The translations under genes were made by a program, and so were the position numbers. Source: Fervidobacterium thailandense (GTDB lineage Bacteria; Thermotogota; Thermotogae; Thermotogales; Fervidobacteriaceae). From it: a stretch of DNA of 64,000 bases. This document shows, one piece after another, positions 18,125 through 26,739 of this stretch; the stretch's first letter is position 1, and each line of letters opens with the position of its first letter. The notes under the pieces were generated by a model. That model was not told where the DNA came from, did not search any database, and worked only from the letters and a program-made list of their open reading frames with translations. The stretch spans positions 114,178 through 178,177 of the forward strand of contig NZ_LWAF01000004.1 in NCBI RefSeq assembly GCF_001719065.1. Direction: 5' to 3'.

Positions 18125-18610
18125 TCACTTAACCAACTGGGGAAAGCGTTGTTTAAGCTGGGATAGATATTTTGCCATTTCTTCGCATTCCCTTAGTCGA
18201 TCCAAATAATAGTAGAATCTTGCAAAATCCTTCTTTAAACCACTTACGTACGCTAAGGCAAAATAAACAAGTGGAAGCTCGACTTTTGTACTGTAGGGAT
18301 ATCTGTTTCTGAACATTAAAAAGAACTCGAGGTCTTCAAGAACGGTATCTTGCGCAAGAGGGTTGTTCTCAGCAAAATCAAACAGTGCCATAGCGCGTAC
18401 AAGCCTTACGTCCAGATTTGTGGGTTCATTTGAAACAGCTTGCGTTAAGTAGAACACTCCCGAATAGAAAAGAATAATATTCAGCGGAAAGAGTGCTGAC
18501 TTACTCCGCTTGAGCAAGCCAGCACCTTCATTGGCCATTTTTAGTGCGTTAGCGTAAACTTGCACACTGAGACTAAATATTGCGATCACGACGATAACTT
18601 GAAAACACAT
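18125..18610 (-). CDS. Hypothetical exported helical protein
   Basis: 161 residues with an N-terminal hydrophobic segment (VIVVIAIFSLSVQVYANAL) that could be a signal peptide, then helical sequence with a TPR-like rhythm (FFLMFRNRYPYSTKVELPLVYFALAYVSGL). Function unknown. It is tightly packed with the LytS gene (GTGA overlap zone) and the gene at 18623, which suggests the regulators and exported proteins form one operon. Confidence 0.6.
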   Translation of the reverse strand: MCFQVIVVIAIFSLSVQVYANALKMANEGAGLLKRSKSALFPLNIILFYSGVFYLTQAVSNEPTNLDVRLVRAMALFDFAENNPLAQDTVLEDLEFFLMFRNRYPYSTKVELPLVYFALAYVSGLKKDFARFYYYLDRLRECEEMAKYLSQLKQRFPQLVK

Positions 18611-18622
18611 GTCGTTGTCCGT

Positions 18623-19312
18623 TTAGAACCCAAACCCCACACCACCAAAGAGCGAATAACTCAAAAGCAAGTTAGAACTATCCGTCACTCCCGTTAATTT
18701 CTTTCCGTTAACAGTCCAACCATCCGTGGAGAATCCCAAGAACATTATACCACCCAAGGATAACTCAACGAAGGAAATCTTTAACGATGCTCCGACACCA
18801 ACCGAAAGTGTGGTGTAACTGATACTTGCACCGAGGTACCCTTCTAGTTGCCCACTTTTAAGATCGTCAAGACTGGTCTTCCCCTCGTTCACTTTTTTGG
18901 CTATTGAAAAATCAACTCCTCCAAACCCAAGGGATGCGAACAGCGAAATGTTGTCAAAGTTAATCTTCTTCAATCCCATCCCAAATCCACCGCCCACCGA
19001 AACCTTGAACGTTCCATCCGGTGTGGTGTACTCCCGCTCACCACCAAATCCGAAACCACCGCTGTAAAGTCCTCCGGGTACTCCTCCGTACCCAAAACCA
19101 CCAACTGCAAGGATTCCGTCACCGAAGTTTCCAACGTTCACGATCGGAACGTTGAGGTTTTTCAGCTCTCCAATCACCGTACCACCGGGAAAGAAGAGCA
19201 CTAACGGTCCTCCACCACCGAAGTTGAAACCAAAAGTAGTGCCAACAAAACCTACCAGAATCGTCGTTAAAAACGCAAATACATAAGATGCTTTCCTGAA
19301 CTTCCTGAACAT
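18623..19312 (-). CDS. Glycine-rich exported or outer-membrane protein
   Basis: 229 residues: signal peptide (VFAFLTTILVGFVGTTFG), then a glycine-rich region with repeated GGFGYGG / GGFGFGG and alternating strands typical of a small membrane-associated beta protein; it ends GGVGFGF. The start at 19312 is set by a strong GGAGGAGGT site; the longer in-frame start at 19357 overlaps the preceding gene. No known family recognised. Confidence 0.62.
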   Translation of the reverse strand: MFRKFRKASYVFAFLTTILVGFVGTTFGFNFGGGGPLVLFFPGGTVIGELKNLNVPIVNVGNFGDGILAVGGFGYGGVPGGLYSGGFGFGGEREYTTPDGTFKVSVGGGFGMGLKKINFDNISLFASLGFGGVDFSIAKKVNEGKTSLDDLKSGQLEGYLGASISYTTLSVGVGASLKISFVELSLGGIMFLGFSTDGWTVNGKKLTGVTDSSNLLLSYSLFGGVGFGF

Positions 19313-19353
19313 AACCACACACCTCCTCCGGTTTGTTTTTGCTCTCAGCCGAA

Positions 19354-19938
19354 TCAATCGGCAATTACAACTTTCGGTGCGATTCCCACAAACTTCACAA
19401 GTTCTTTCGAATCCCTATCCACAACGACAGTTAGATCGTGCAGCGTGGCTGAAATTGACAAAATCAGCTCCTGCTTCAGTCCAACAGCGTGAATTTTACC
19501 TCCAACACTTGTTGCGGACACGGAAATCCTACCACCGTTACGGACGACTAAATCCCTGAACTCAACTATCGTTGATGAGACCGTAAGGGAATCCATCTGA
19601 AACACTCCGGAGATTTCGGTAAGCGCACTTGAAACATCCACACGCAAGTTTTTTCCTCCGACCACTACCGTCCCCGTCGAGCCAGAAATTTTGAGCTTTT
19701 CATCGGTTTGGTTTACCGTGAAGGTCGATGGAACGTAGATCCGTTCAGCAGCCTCGGTCAACCTAAGGACAAGCGAACTTGCTGAAACCTTCACGGATCT
19801 CACATTCGAAACTTCCCGAACAACCGGCTCATCTACCACGGATCGTGAACCAGTTAAATCTTCGGTTGGCCAAAGAGCCACAGCGAGAAATAAAGCGAAA
19901 AAACCAACAAAGAGTAGTGTCTTCAGATCAAACATCAT
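19354..19938 (-). CDS. Exported beta-helix-like hypothetical protein
   Basis: 194 residues with an N-terminal hydrophobic segment (LLFVGFFALFLAVALW) followed by Val/Ser-rich short strands (SVKVSASSLVLRL, GTVVVGGKNLRVDVSSAL), resembling DUF4097-type putative adhesins. The assignment is only by texture. First gene of the minus-strand cluster leading to the LytS/LytTR pair, with GGTGG upstream of the start. Confidence 0.58.
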   Translation of the reverse strand: MMFDLKTLLFVGFFALFLAVALWPTEDLTGSRSVVDEPVVREVSNVRSVKVSASSLVLRLTEAAERIYVPSTFTVNQTDEKLKISGSTGTVVVGGKNLRVDVSSALTEISGVFQMDSLTVSSTIVEFRDLVVRNGGRISVSATSVGGKIHAVGLKQELILSISATLHDLTVVVDRDSKELVKFVGIAPKVVIAD

Positions 19939-20312
19939 ACCACCTCACACCGTCCATTCGTCACTCAAATTTTACCTCCATCGTACTCAGTTTGGAAACT
20001 GATTTGGAGTGAAAAGCCCGAGATTCGGTGTGAGAGGTTCAATTACAAGCGTGAGTTACACAGAGCAGAAGTATCCCTCATGAACTGTAAGTAAAATTGC
20101 TCGGTCCGACTCTGGCTAAAAACACTGTCAAAAGCTCTCCTATGCTCTCTCTTTCGTGTCAATGCTCTGGTATGCGTTTGCTTTTCACGAGGCTCTCGAT
20201 TAGAAAAGACTTTTGCTAAATGGTATACTCACAATTGGAAATATGAACGAAAATTTGGATTTACGATACGGTTAGCAAACTTTCTCGACTTGCTTAGAAG
20301 GGGGCGGTGACG
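19939..20312. promoter_or_regulatory. Divergent intergenic region upstream of the lysine operon
   Basis: 374 bases without a gene between the divergent exported-protein cluster and the lysine operon. A TATACT box at 20224-20229 is the best -10 for the plus-strand operon; no strong -35 is seen. Two imperfect copies of GCTCT-NN-TATGC begin near 20134 and 20164 and could bind a regulator. I looked for lysine and cobalamin riboswitch signatures and found none that I could support. Confidence 0.45.
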
Positions 20313-20954
20313 GTGAAGGTGATCTCGCTTGATGAAGCCGTTGAATTACTGAAACCCGGCATGACCGTTATGATAGGAGGCTTTCTCGGTGTCGGTACTC
20401 CGGAAAAATTGATCGACAAGATCGTTGAAAAAGGTATCAACAACCTCATTGTGATCGCAAACGATACGGCAATGCCAGACCGCGGGATAGGGAAGCTGAT
20501 CGTCAATAGACTGTGCAAGAAAGTCATCGTATCCCACATCGGGACTAATCCGGAAACTCAAAGGCAGATGATCGCTGGAGAACTCGAAGTTGAACTCGTC
20601 CCGCAAGGTACGTTAGCCGAGCGAATCCGTGCCGGTGGAGCGGGATTGGGAGGAATCCTTACACCAACGGGTGTTGGAACTGTCGTCGAGGAAGGCAAGC
20701 GGGTAATTGAGATAGATGGCAAGAAGTACCTTTTGGAACTTCCGCTGAAAGCCGATGTAGCGTTGATTAAAGCCAAAAAATGTGATTACTACGGTAACCT
20801 CGTCTACAACCTCACGGCAACGAATTTCAACCCCATTATGGCCATGGCCGCGGATATTGTCATCGCGGAGGTCGAAGAGATAGTTCCCGTCGGTGCCCTT
20901 AGTCCCGATGAGATAAAGACACCAGGTGTTCTGGTGGATTACGTCGTCAGGTAA
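20313..20954 (+). CDS. atoD: CoA-transferase subunit A (butyryl-CoA:acetoacetate type)
   Basis: Alpha subunit of a family I CoA-transferase. Motifs: [22 protein letters not shown], then [17 protein letters not shown] and [17 protein letters not shown]. In lysine fermentation it moves CoA onto acetoacetate formed by 3-keto-5-aminohexanoate cleavage. First gene of an eleven-gene operon. The GTG at 20313 sits eight bases after AAGGGGG; GTG 20307 is too close to it. Confidence 0.92.
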   Translation: MKVISLDEAVELLKPGMTVMIGGFLGVGTPEKLIDKIVEKGINNLIVIANDTAMPDRGIGKLIVNRLCKKVIVSHIGTNPETQRQMIAGELEVELVPQGTLAERIRAGGAGLGGILTPTGVGTVVEEGKRVIEIDGKKYLLELPLKADVALIKAKKCDYYGNLVYNLTATNFNPIMAMAADIVIAEVEEIVPVGALSPDEIKTPGVLVDYVVR

Positions 20955-20973
20955 CGCTGGGGAGGGATGAGCA

Positions 20974-21621
20974 ATGGTCGATCCAAAAGAAAAGATCGCG
21001 AAAAGGGTTGCGCAAGAGTTAAAAGAAGGGGATCTTGTGAACCTCGGTATCGGGCTTCCCACACTCGTTGCCAATTACATCCCGAAGGGGGTTCACGTGT
21101 TCTTCCAAAGCGAAAACGGAATCATCGGCATGGGCCCAGAGCCTGAGCCCGGATTTGAGAATAAAGACCTCACAAACGCTGGTGGTGGGTACGTAACCGC
21201 ACTTCCAGGTGCCATGACATTCGACAGCGCGTTCTCTTTCGCACTCATCAGGGGCGGTCATCTGGATGTCACCGTCCTCGGTGGTCTCCAGGTGGACGAG
21301 GAAGGCCACCTTGCAAACTGGATGATTCCCGGAAAGATGATTCCAGGTATGGGTGGTGCGATGGACCTTGTAACCGGTGCCAAGCGCGTTATTGTGGCAA
21401 TGACGCATACGGCTAAAGGAGAACCTAAAATCGTTAAAAAATGCACACTCCCTCTAACCTCGATCAGGAGGGTTGACCTCATTGTCACCGAACTTGCGGT
21501 GATAGAGCCCACGGATGAGGGCTTGGTACTGAGGGAAATTGCCGAGGAGACGACGATAGATGAGGTATTAAAACTCACCGAAGCAAGGTTAATCATCCCG
21601 GATCAAGTTGGAAGATTTTGA
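20974..21621 (+). CDS. atoA: CoA-transferase subunit B
   Basis: Beta subunit pairing with the preceding gene. It contains the family active-site glutamate segment [28 protein letters not shown], and [19 protein letters not shown]. Normal length (215 residues). ATG with GGGGAGGGATG upstream, 19 bases after the A subunit. Confidence 0.94.
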   Translation: MVDPKEKIAKRVAQELKEGDLVNLGIGLPTLVANYIPKGVHVFFQSENGIIGMGPEPEPGFENKDLTNAGGGYVTALPGAMTFDSAFSFALIRGGHLDVTVLGGLQVDEEGHLANWMIPGKMIPGMGGAMDLVTGAKRVIVAMTHTAKGEPKIVKKCTLPLTSIRRVDLIVTELAVIEPTDEGLVLREIAEETTIDEVLKLTEARLIIPDQVGRF

Positions 21622-21648
21622 AGAACCTCTCAAAGGTGGTGAGCGGTT

Positions 21649-22044
21649 ATGGAATACCCAAAAGCGATGATAAGGGTTCGGATGAGCCAAGCCGATGCGC
21701 ACTATGGTGGCAACCTCGTGGACGGTGCGAGGATCCTGCAACTCTTCGGTGATGTTGCCACCGAATTGCTCATACGTTTCGACGGTGATGAAGGACTCTT
21801 CAGAGCCTACGACAACATCGAGTTTCTCGCACCCGTGTACGCTGGCGACTACATAGAGGCTTACGGTGAAATAGTCGAAGTGGGACGTACGTCGAGAAAG
21901 ATGAAATTTGAGGCTTACAAAGTGATAAGGTCAAGGCCTGATATAAATGACAGCGCAGCTGAGGTACTCGAGGAACCGATCCTCGTGTGCCGTGCGAGTG
22001 GTACGTGTGTTGTACCGAAGGAAAAGCAAAGGTACCAACATTGA
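21649..22044 (+). CDS. kal: 3-aminobutyryl-CoA ammonia lyase
   Basis: Removes ammonia from L-3-aminobutyryl-CoA to give crotonyl-CoA, the last lysine-specific step. A hotdog-fold protein of 131 residues: [30 protein letters not shown] is the family N-terminal segment ([13 protein letters not shown] as the key part) and [22 protein letters not shown] the central strand. The identification also rests on its place between the CoA-transferase and kce. Confidence 0.9.
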   Translation: MEYPKAMIRVRMSQADAHYGGNLVDGARILQLFGDVATELLIRFDGDEGLFRAYDNIEFLAPVYAGDYIEAYGEIVEVGRTSRKMKFEAYKVIRSRPDINDSAAEVLEEPILVCRASGTCVVPKEKQRYQH

Positions 22045-22074
22045 ATCTGACTCGCTCAAAAGGAGGCGAGTTGC

Positions 22075-22905
22075 ATGGATAAACTCATAATCACCGTTGC
22101 GGTGACGGGAGCCGAGGTGACCAGGGAACAGCAACCGAATCTCCCAATAACACCAGATGAAATAGCCGAAGATGTCTACCAATGCTGGAAGGCCGGTGCT
22201 TCAATCGCACACATTCACGCCCGTTTACCGGATGGTACCCCAACGCAGTCGAAAGAGGTGTACGCGGAAATTAAGCGGAAAATTCGCGAGAAAGGCTGTG
22301 ACATAATAATACAGTTCTCCACCGGAGGAGCCGTTTGGCACACACCCGAAGAGAGGATTCAGTGTCTCGATGCGGAACCTGAGATGGCTACTCTTTCAGC
22401 AGGTTCTTGCAACTTTGGTGATGATGTTTTCATGAACTCACCAAAGTTCATGGAACTTTTGGCCCAAAGAATGAAAGAGAAGGGAATTAAACCGGAAATA
22501 GAGATATTCGAACCGGGAATGATCGAGAACGCGCTCAGACTTGTGAAAAAGGGACTTCTTGAGTTACCACTCCACTTTGATTTTGTGCTCGGTGTCCCCG
22601 GTGCGATGACTGGAACGATAGACGATTTGCTTTTCCTCGTGCGCAAGATACCGGCCGGCTGTACCTGGTCGGTTGCTGGGATTGGACGCTACGAACTTCC
22701 ACTGGCCGTTCACGCAATCGTAATGGGTGGTCATGTCCGTGTTGGTTTTGAGGACAACATCTACTACCGAAAAGGTGAACTTGCAAAGTCGAATGCTCAA
22801 CTCGTGGAAAGAATCGTGAGAATAGCGAGAGAAGTTGGTAGGGAGATTGCAACACCGGATGAGGCACGTGCGATACTCGGGATTCAAAAACGGGAGGGGA
22901 GATAA
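22075..22905 (+). CDS. kce: 3-keto-5-aminohexanoate cleavage enzyme
   Basis: Condenses 3-keto-5-aminohexanoate with acetyl-CoA to give acetoacetate and 3-aminobutyryl-CoA. A Zn-dependent TIM barrel (DUF849/BKACE family). Motifs: IITVAVTGAEVTREQQPNLPITPDEIA at the start (key: VTGAEVTREQQPNLP), SIAHIHARLPDG with the metal histidines, and GGHVRVGFEDNIYY near the end. 276 residues, normal. AGGAGG site upstream. Confidence 0.94.
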   Translation: MDKLIITVAVTGAEVTREQQPNLPITPDEIAEDVYQCWKAGASIAHIHARLPDGTPTQSKEVYAEIKRKIREKGCDIIIQFSTGGAVWHTPEERIQCLDAEPEMATLSAGSCNFGDDVFMNSPKFMELLAQRMKEKGIKPEIEIFEPGMIENALRLVKKGLLELPLHFDFVLGVPGAMTGTIDDLLFLVRKIPAGCTWSVAGIGRYELPLAVHAIVMGGHVRVGFEDNIYYRKGELAKSNAQLVERIVRIAREVGREIATPDEARAILGIQKREGR

Positions 22906-22907
22906 AA

Positions 22908-23945
22908 ATGAAAGATGTGAAAGGCTGTCCATTCGGAACACACAGGGTAATTGAACCAAAAGGCACGCTACCTCAAGCGGCTTACAAAATCGACAACGAT
23001 ATGGAGATTTACAGAAATGAGCTCCTTATAGACGTAAAAACTTTGAACGTCGATTCGGCCAGTTTCACGCAAATAAAAGAATCGTGCAACGGTGATATAG
23101 AGTGCATAAAGAACACCATTCTCAGCATCGTGCGTGAACGTGGTAAGTTGCAAAATCCGGTAACCGGTTCTGGAGGTATGCTCATAGGTGTCGTCGAAGA
23201 AATCGGTCCGGATTTCCCCACGGATTTGAAAGTTGGGGATAAGATCGCAACGCTTGTGTCACTCTCTCTGACACCGCTTCGCATTGATGAAATTCTGAAT
23301 GTAAATGTTGATACCGATCAGGTTGATATAAAGGGGAAAGCGATCCTCTTTGAAAGCGGTATCTACGCAAAACTCCCCGACGATATTCCGGAAAAACTTG
23401 CCCTCGCGGTACTCGACGTTGCCGGCGCACCAGCTCAGACCAGAAAACTGGTCAAGCCGGGCATGTACGTGTGCATCATCGGTGGGGGTGGGAAATCCGG
23501 TGTACTGTGCGCTTACGAAGCGATGAAGGCTGTGGGAAAAGACGGCAAGGTTATCGTTGTGGAATACTCACCCGAGAATGCTAAACGTATAGAAGACCTC
23601 GGACTTGCCCATCATGTCATCGTTGCAGATGCAACCAAACCAGTCGAGGTTTACCAAAAAGTCATGGAAGTAACCGGTGGTCGTTACTGTGACGTGGTTA
23701 TAAACAACGTCAACGTCCCAGCCACCGAGATGTCCTCGATACTCATCACCAAAGACGAGGGAATCGTGTACTTCTTCAGCATGGCCACATCGTTCACAAG
23801 GGCAGCACTCGGTGCTGAAGGTGTTGGTAAAGACGTCACGATGATCATCGGGAACGGATACACCAAAGGTCACGCGGAAGTAGCACTCAATATATTGAGG
23901 GAATCGAAAGAAATAAGGCAATTATTTGAAAGGTTGTACTGTTGA
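22908..23945 (+). CDS. kdd: L-erythro-3,5-diaminohexanoate dehydrogenase
   Basis: NAD-dependent oxidation of 3,5-diaminohexanoate to 3-keto-5-aminohexanoate. Medium-chain-dehydrogenase-like: KGCPFGTHRVIEPKGTLPQ, then the Rossmann motif VCIIGGGGKSGVLCAYEA and EGVGKDVTMIIGNGYTKGHAE at the end. Starts two bases after kce. The assignment follows the known lysine pathway family and gene order. Confidence 0.92.
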   Translation: MKDVKGCPFGTHRVIEPKGTLPQAAYKIDNDMEIYRNELLIDVKTLNVDSASFTQIKESCNGDIECIKNTILSIVRERGKLQNPVTGSGGMLIGVVEEIGPDFPTDLKVGDKIATLVSLSLTPLRIDEILNVNVDTDQVDIKGKAILFESGIYAKLPDDIPEKLALAVLDVAGAPAQTRKLVKPGMYVCIIGGGGKSGVLCAYEAMKAVGKDGKVIVVEYSPENAKRIEDLGLAHHVIVADATKPVEVYQKVMEVTGGRYCDVVINNVNVPATEMSSILITKDEGIVYFFSMATSFTRAALGAEGVGKDVTMIIGNGYTKGHAEVALNILRESKEIRQLFERLYC

Positions 23946-23978
23946 GAATCGTTGTGAACAACCGAGAGGAGGAAAAGC

Positions 23979-25310
23979 ATGGCAAGGCACTATAGGGAGA
24001 TACCCCTCTGGAGGAACGTCACCGATGAAGAGTGGAACGACTGGCGCTGGCAACTCAGAAACAGGATAATGGATGTTGACACGCTAAAGCAAGTTATCAA
24101 CCTCACACCGGAGGAAGAGGAAGGTGTGAGAAACACACTCAAAACCCTCCGTATGGCAATCACACCGTACTACGCAAGCCTTATGGACCCGGACAATCCA
24201 AAGTGCCCCATCAGAAGGCAAGCGGTTCCAACAGTAAAGGAACTATACGTTTCCCCATGGGATATGATGGACCCGCTACACGAGGACGAGGACTCACCGG
24301 TTCCGGGTCTCACGCACAGGTACCCAGACCGCGTGTTGATGCTCGTTACTGACATGTGCTCAATGTACTGCCGACACTGTACAAGACGCAGATTCGCAGG
24401 TCAGCACGACAGATCCAGAACCAAACAGGAAATCGACGCGATGATCGAGTACGTCAGGGAAACACCGCAAGTGCGTGACGTACTCATCTCCGGTGGTGAC
24501 GGCTTACTCGTTGGCATCGAAATGCTCGAATACATTCTAAAAGAACTCAGAAAGATCAAACACGTGGAAGTTATAAGGATAGGAACGAGGGCACCCGTTG
24601 TCCTGCCACAACTGATTACACCCGAACTGACAAACATGTTGAAGAAATACCACCCCATCTGGATAAACACACACTTCAACCACCCAAAGGAAATAACTCC
24701 CGAATCCTCGAGAGCTTGCGAAATGCTCGCGGATGCGGGAATACCACTCGGAAACCAAACAGTTCTACTACGCGGTATCAACGATAGCCCGTACATAATG
24801 ATGGAACTCGTGCATCAACTTGTGAAGATACGTGTGAGACCTTACTACATCTACCAGTGTGATCTATCGCAGGGACTCACACACTTCAGAACCTCCATCA
24901 AAAAGGGACTCGAGATTATGGAAGCGCTAATAGGTCACACATCCGGTTTTTGCGTGCCGTCGTTCGTCGTCGATGCACCAGCCGGTGGTGGAAAGATAAG
25001 AGTCATGCCAAATTACGTTATCTCGATGTCCGATCACACGGTCATACTAAGGAACTACGAGGGTGTCATCGTAGCTTACCATGAACCGGAGGATACCACC
25101 AGCGACGTGGACGACTCCGAATACAGGGAAAAGTACAAATTCTCGGGTGTTGCAAGCCTCTTTACGGACAAGAAAATCAGCATAGAACCTGCGCACCTTG
25201 AAAGACACGAAAGAATACGAAAGTGGAAAGAGCACAAAAAGGCCGGAGAAACGAAAGCCGAGACGAACGCTATGGAAAGCGCGGTAAAGAAGGAGGAAAC
25301 AAACGTATGA
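23979..25310 (+). CDS. kamA: L-lysine 2,3-aminomutase (radical SAM, PLP)
   Basis: Converts L-lysine to beta-lysine, the entry step of lysine fermentation. The radical-SAM cluster motif CSMYCRHCTRR (CxxxCxxC) lies near residue 125 after HRYPDRVLMLVTD. GNQTVLLRGINDSP and CVPSFVVDAPAGGGKI (PLP region) are also characteristic. 443 residues, with a basic, variable C-terminal tail. Needs S-adenosylmethionine, PLP and a 4Fe-4S cluster. AGAGGAGG ribosome site. The stop overlaps the next start as ATGA. Confidence 0.96.
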   Translation: MARHYREIPLWRNVTDEEWNDWRWQLRNRIMDVDTLKQVINLTPEEEEGVRNTLKTLRMAITPYYASLMDPDNPKCPIRRQAVPTVKELYVSPWDMMDPLHEDEDSPVPGLTHRYPDRVLMLVTDMCSMYCRHCTRRRFAGQHDRSRTKQEIDAMIEYVRETPQVRDVLISGGDGLLVGIEMLEYILKELRKIKHVEVIRIGTRAPVVLPQLITPELTNMLKKYHPIWINTHFNHPKEITPESSRACEMLADAGIPLGNQTVLLRGINDSPYIMMELVHQLVKIRVRPYYIYQCDLSQGLTHFRTSIKKGLEIMEALIGHTSGFCVPSFVVDAPAGGGKIRVMPNYVISMSDHTVILRNYEGVIVAYHEPEDTTSDVDDSEYREKYKFSGVASLFTDKKISIEPAHLERHERIRKWKEHKKAGETKAETNAMESAVKKEETNV

Positions 25311-25708
25311 ACATTGATGAAATCTACGTCGGCCAGGAATACGAAGTAAAACGCATAGTCACCGACGACATGGTCAAACTCTTTGCGGAGGCAACGGGAG
25401 ATAAAAACCCGGTTCACCTCGACGAAGAATACGCGAAAAAGACCATCTTCGGTGGGCGCATCGCGCACGGTATACTCTCTTTGGGTATCATCTCAGCGGT
25501 CTTGGGTACCGAGTTCCCGGGTGCCGGTACAATCTATTTGATGCAAAATGCTAAATTCAAAAGACCTGTGTACGTTGGGGAAGAAGTTACGGTGAAACTT
25601 GTGGTCAAGGAAATAGACAAGGAAAAGAGAAGGGTCTTACTCGACACGTTCGTCATCAAACAGAACGGGGACTACGCTATCGAAGGGGAGGCACTTGTTA
25701 AGATTTGA
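25307..25708 (+). CDS. MaoC-like hydratase (R-specific enoyl-CoA hydratase family)
   Basis: 133-residue hotdog protein with the hydratase-2 motif LFAEATGDKNPVHLDEEYAKKTIFGGRIAHG, in which the Asp and His of GDxNPxH are the catalytic pair. It would hydrate a 2-enoyl-CoA such as crotonyl-CoA to (R)-3-hydroxybutyryl-CoA, or run the reverse. The start is fixed by AGGAGG at 25291 and an ATGA overlap with kamA, so it is translationally coupled. It is not part of the textbook lysine gene set; its role here is inferred from position. Confidence 0.85.
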   Translation: MNIDEIYVGQEYEVKRIVTDDMVKLFAEATGDKNPVHLDEEYAKKTIFGGRIAHGILSLGIISAVLGTEFPGAGTIYLMQNAKFKRPVYVGEEVTVKLVVKEIDKEKRRVLLDTFVIKQNGDYAIEGEALVKI

Positions 25709-26739
25709 ACTCGACACTGCAAAAGTTCCTAAGCGGACTCGAAGACCTCAAAACGTTGGCCATAATAGGGATAGAAAAGAACACCGGTAAGACTGAGACA
25801 TTAAACTTCGTGGTGAGCATGACAAAAACACGTAGAACGATAGGCCTCACATCCATCGGCACCGATGGAGAGGAGAAGGATCTTGTTTTTGGGACGGCCA
25901 AACCATCGGTGTACGTGGACGAGGGGATGTTCTACACCACCACCGAACTGTTCTACCGACGACGTACGGTTTCATCCGAGATCCACTACGTTTCAGAACG
26001 AACCACACCAACTGGACGACTAATCGTTGCAAAGGCACTCCACCCTGGTAGGGTGGTCATCTCCGGACCAACCGACAACACTTGGATGAGGGAAATAATC
26101 GATTATATGCACAAATACGTCGACTTTGTCTTGATAGATGGTGCACTCTCGCGCTTTACACAGGCAAGCCCGACAATAGCCGATGGCGTTATCCTCGCAA
26201 CCGGAGCCGCTTACTCCCTTGTCGTCTCAGAAATTGTCAGGCATACAAAGTACGTCTACACGCTATGCACACTACCAGAAGTCCCGGCAACCGAGAAGGT
26301 CTATCTACTCAACAAAAGCACAGTCTCTGTTTACAATTCAGAAGATGGCTGGATCGAGACGAACTTAGAAACTGGATTACAGATTCTAAAAGACGAAAAC
26401 GTGCTCAAATTAATTGAAAAATCCGAAAGAATATACATCCCCACCTCACTCACAGACTCGCTAATTAACCTGGTAAAGGACAAAGAAATCATCGTACGCG
26501 ATTTTACGAAAGTCTTCGTTTCCCAGGAAAAGTACCTCAAGTACAGGCCCAAGATACGCGTTCTTCAAGGTACAAAGGTCGTTGGTATCACGGTGAACCC
26601 GTTTTCACCGGTTGGTTATGTGCTCGATTCAAAACGTATCATCGAGGAATTGAATAAAGTCTTACCCAACGTTCCCATCGTCGACGTTAGGGGTGATTTG
26701 GATATTGACGATATTTCCTCAAAAGAGGGAGAAATTTGA
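25705..26739 (+). CDS. kamB: KamB-like P-loop protein of the lysine operon
   Basis: 344 residues starting from TTG overlapping the previous stop. An N-terminal Walker A-like GIEKNTGKTETLNF (residues about 18-31) marks a P-loop NTPase; the rest has no recognisable catalytic motif. In other lysine fermenters a gene of this kind stands between kamA and kamC; its biochemical role is not established to my knowledge. It overlaps kamC by about 35 bases. Confidence 0.78.
   Translation: MNSTLQKFLSGLEDLKTLAIIGIEKNTGKTETLNFVVSMTKTRRTIGLTSIGTDGEEKDLVFGTAKPSVYVDEGMFYTTTELFYRRRTVSSEIHYVSERTTPTGRLIVAKALHPGRVVISGPTDNTWMREIIDYMHKYVDFVLIDGALSRFTQASPTIADGVILATGAAYSLVVSEIVRHTKYVYTLCTLPEVPATEKVYLLNKSTVSVYNSEDGWIETNLETGLQILKDENVLKLIEKSERIYIPTSLTDSLINLVKDKEIIVRDFTKVFVSQEKYLKYRPKIRVLQGTKVVGITVNPFSPVGYVLDSKRIIEELNKVLPNVPIVDVRGDLDIDDISSKEGEI

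Noticed and set aside
19939..20312. A lysine or cobalamin riboswitch upstream of the lysine operon
   Set aside because: I could not find the conserved cores of either class; only loose hairpins and short repeats are present.
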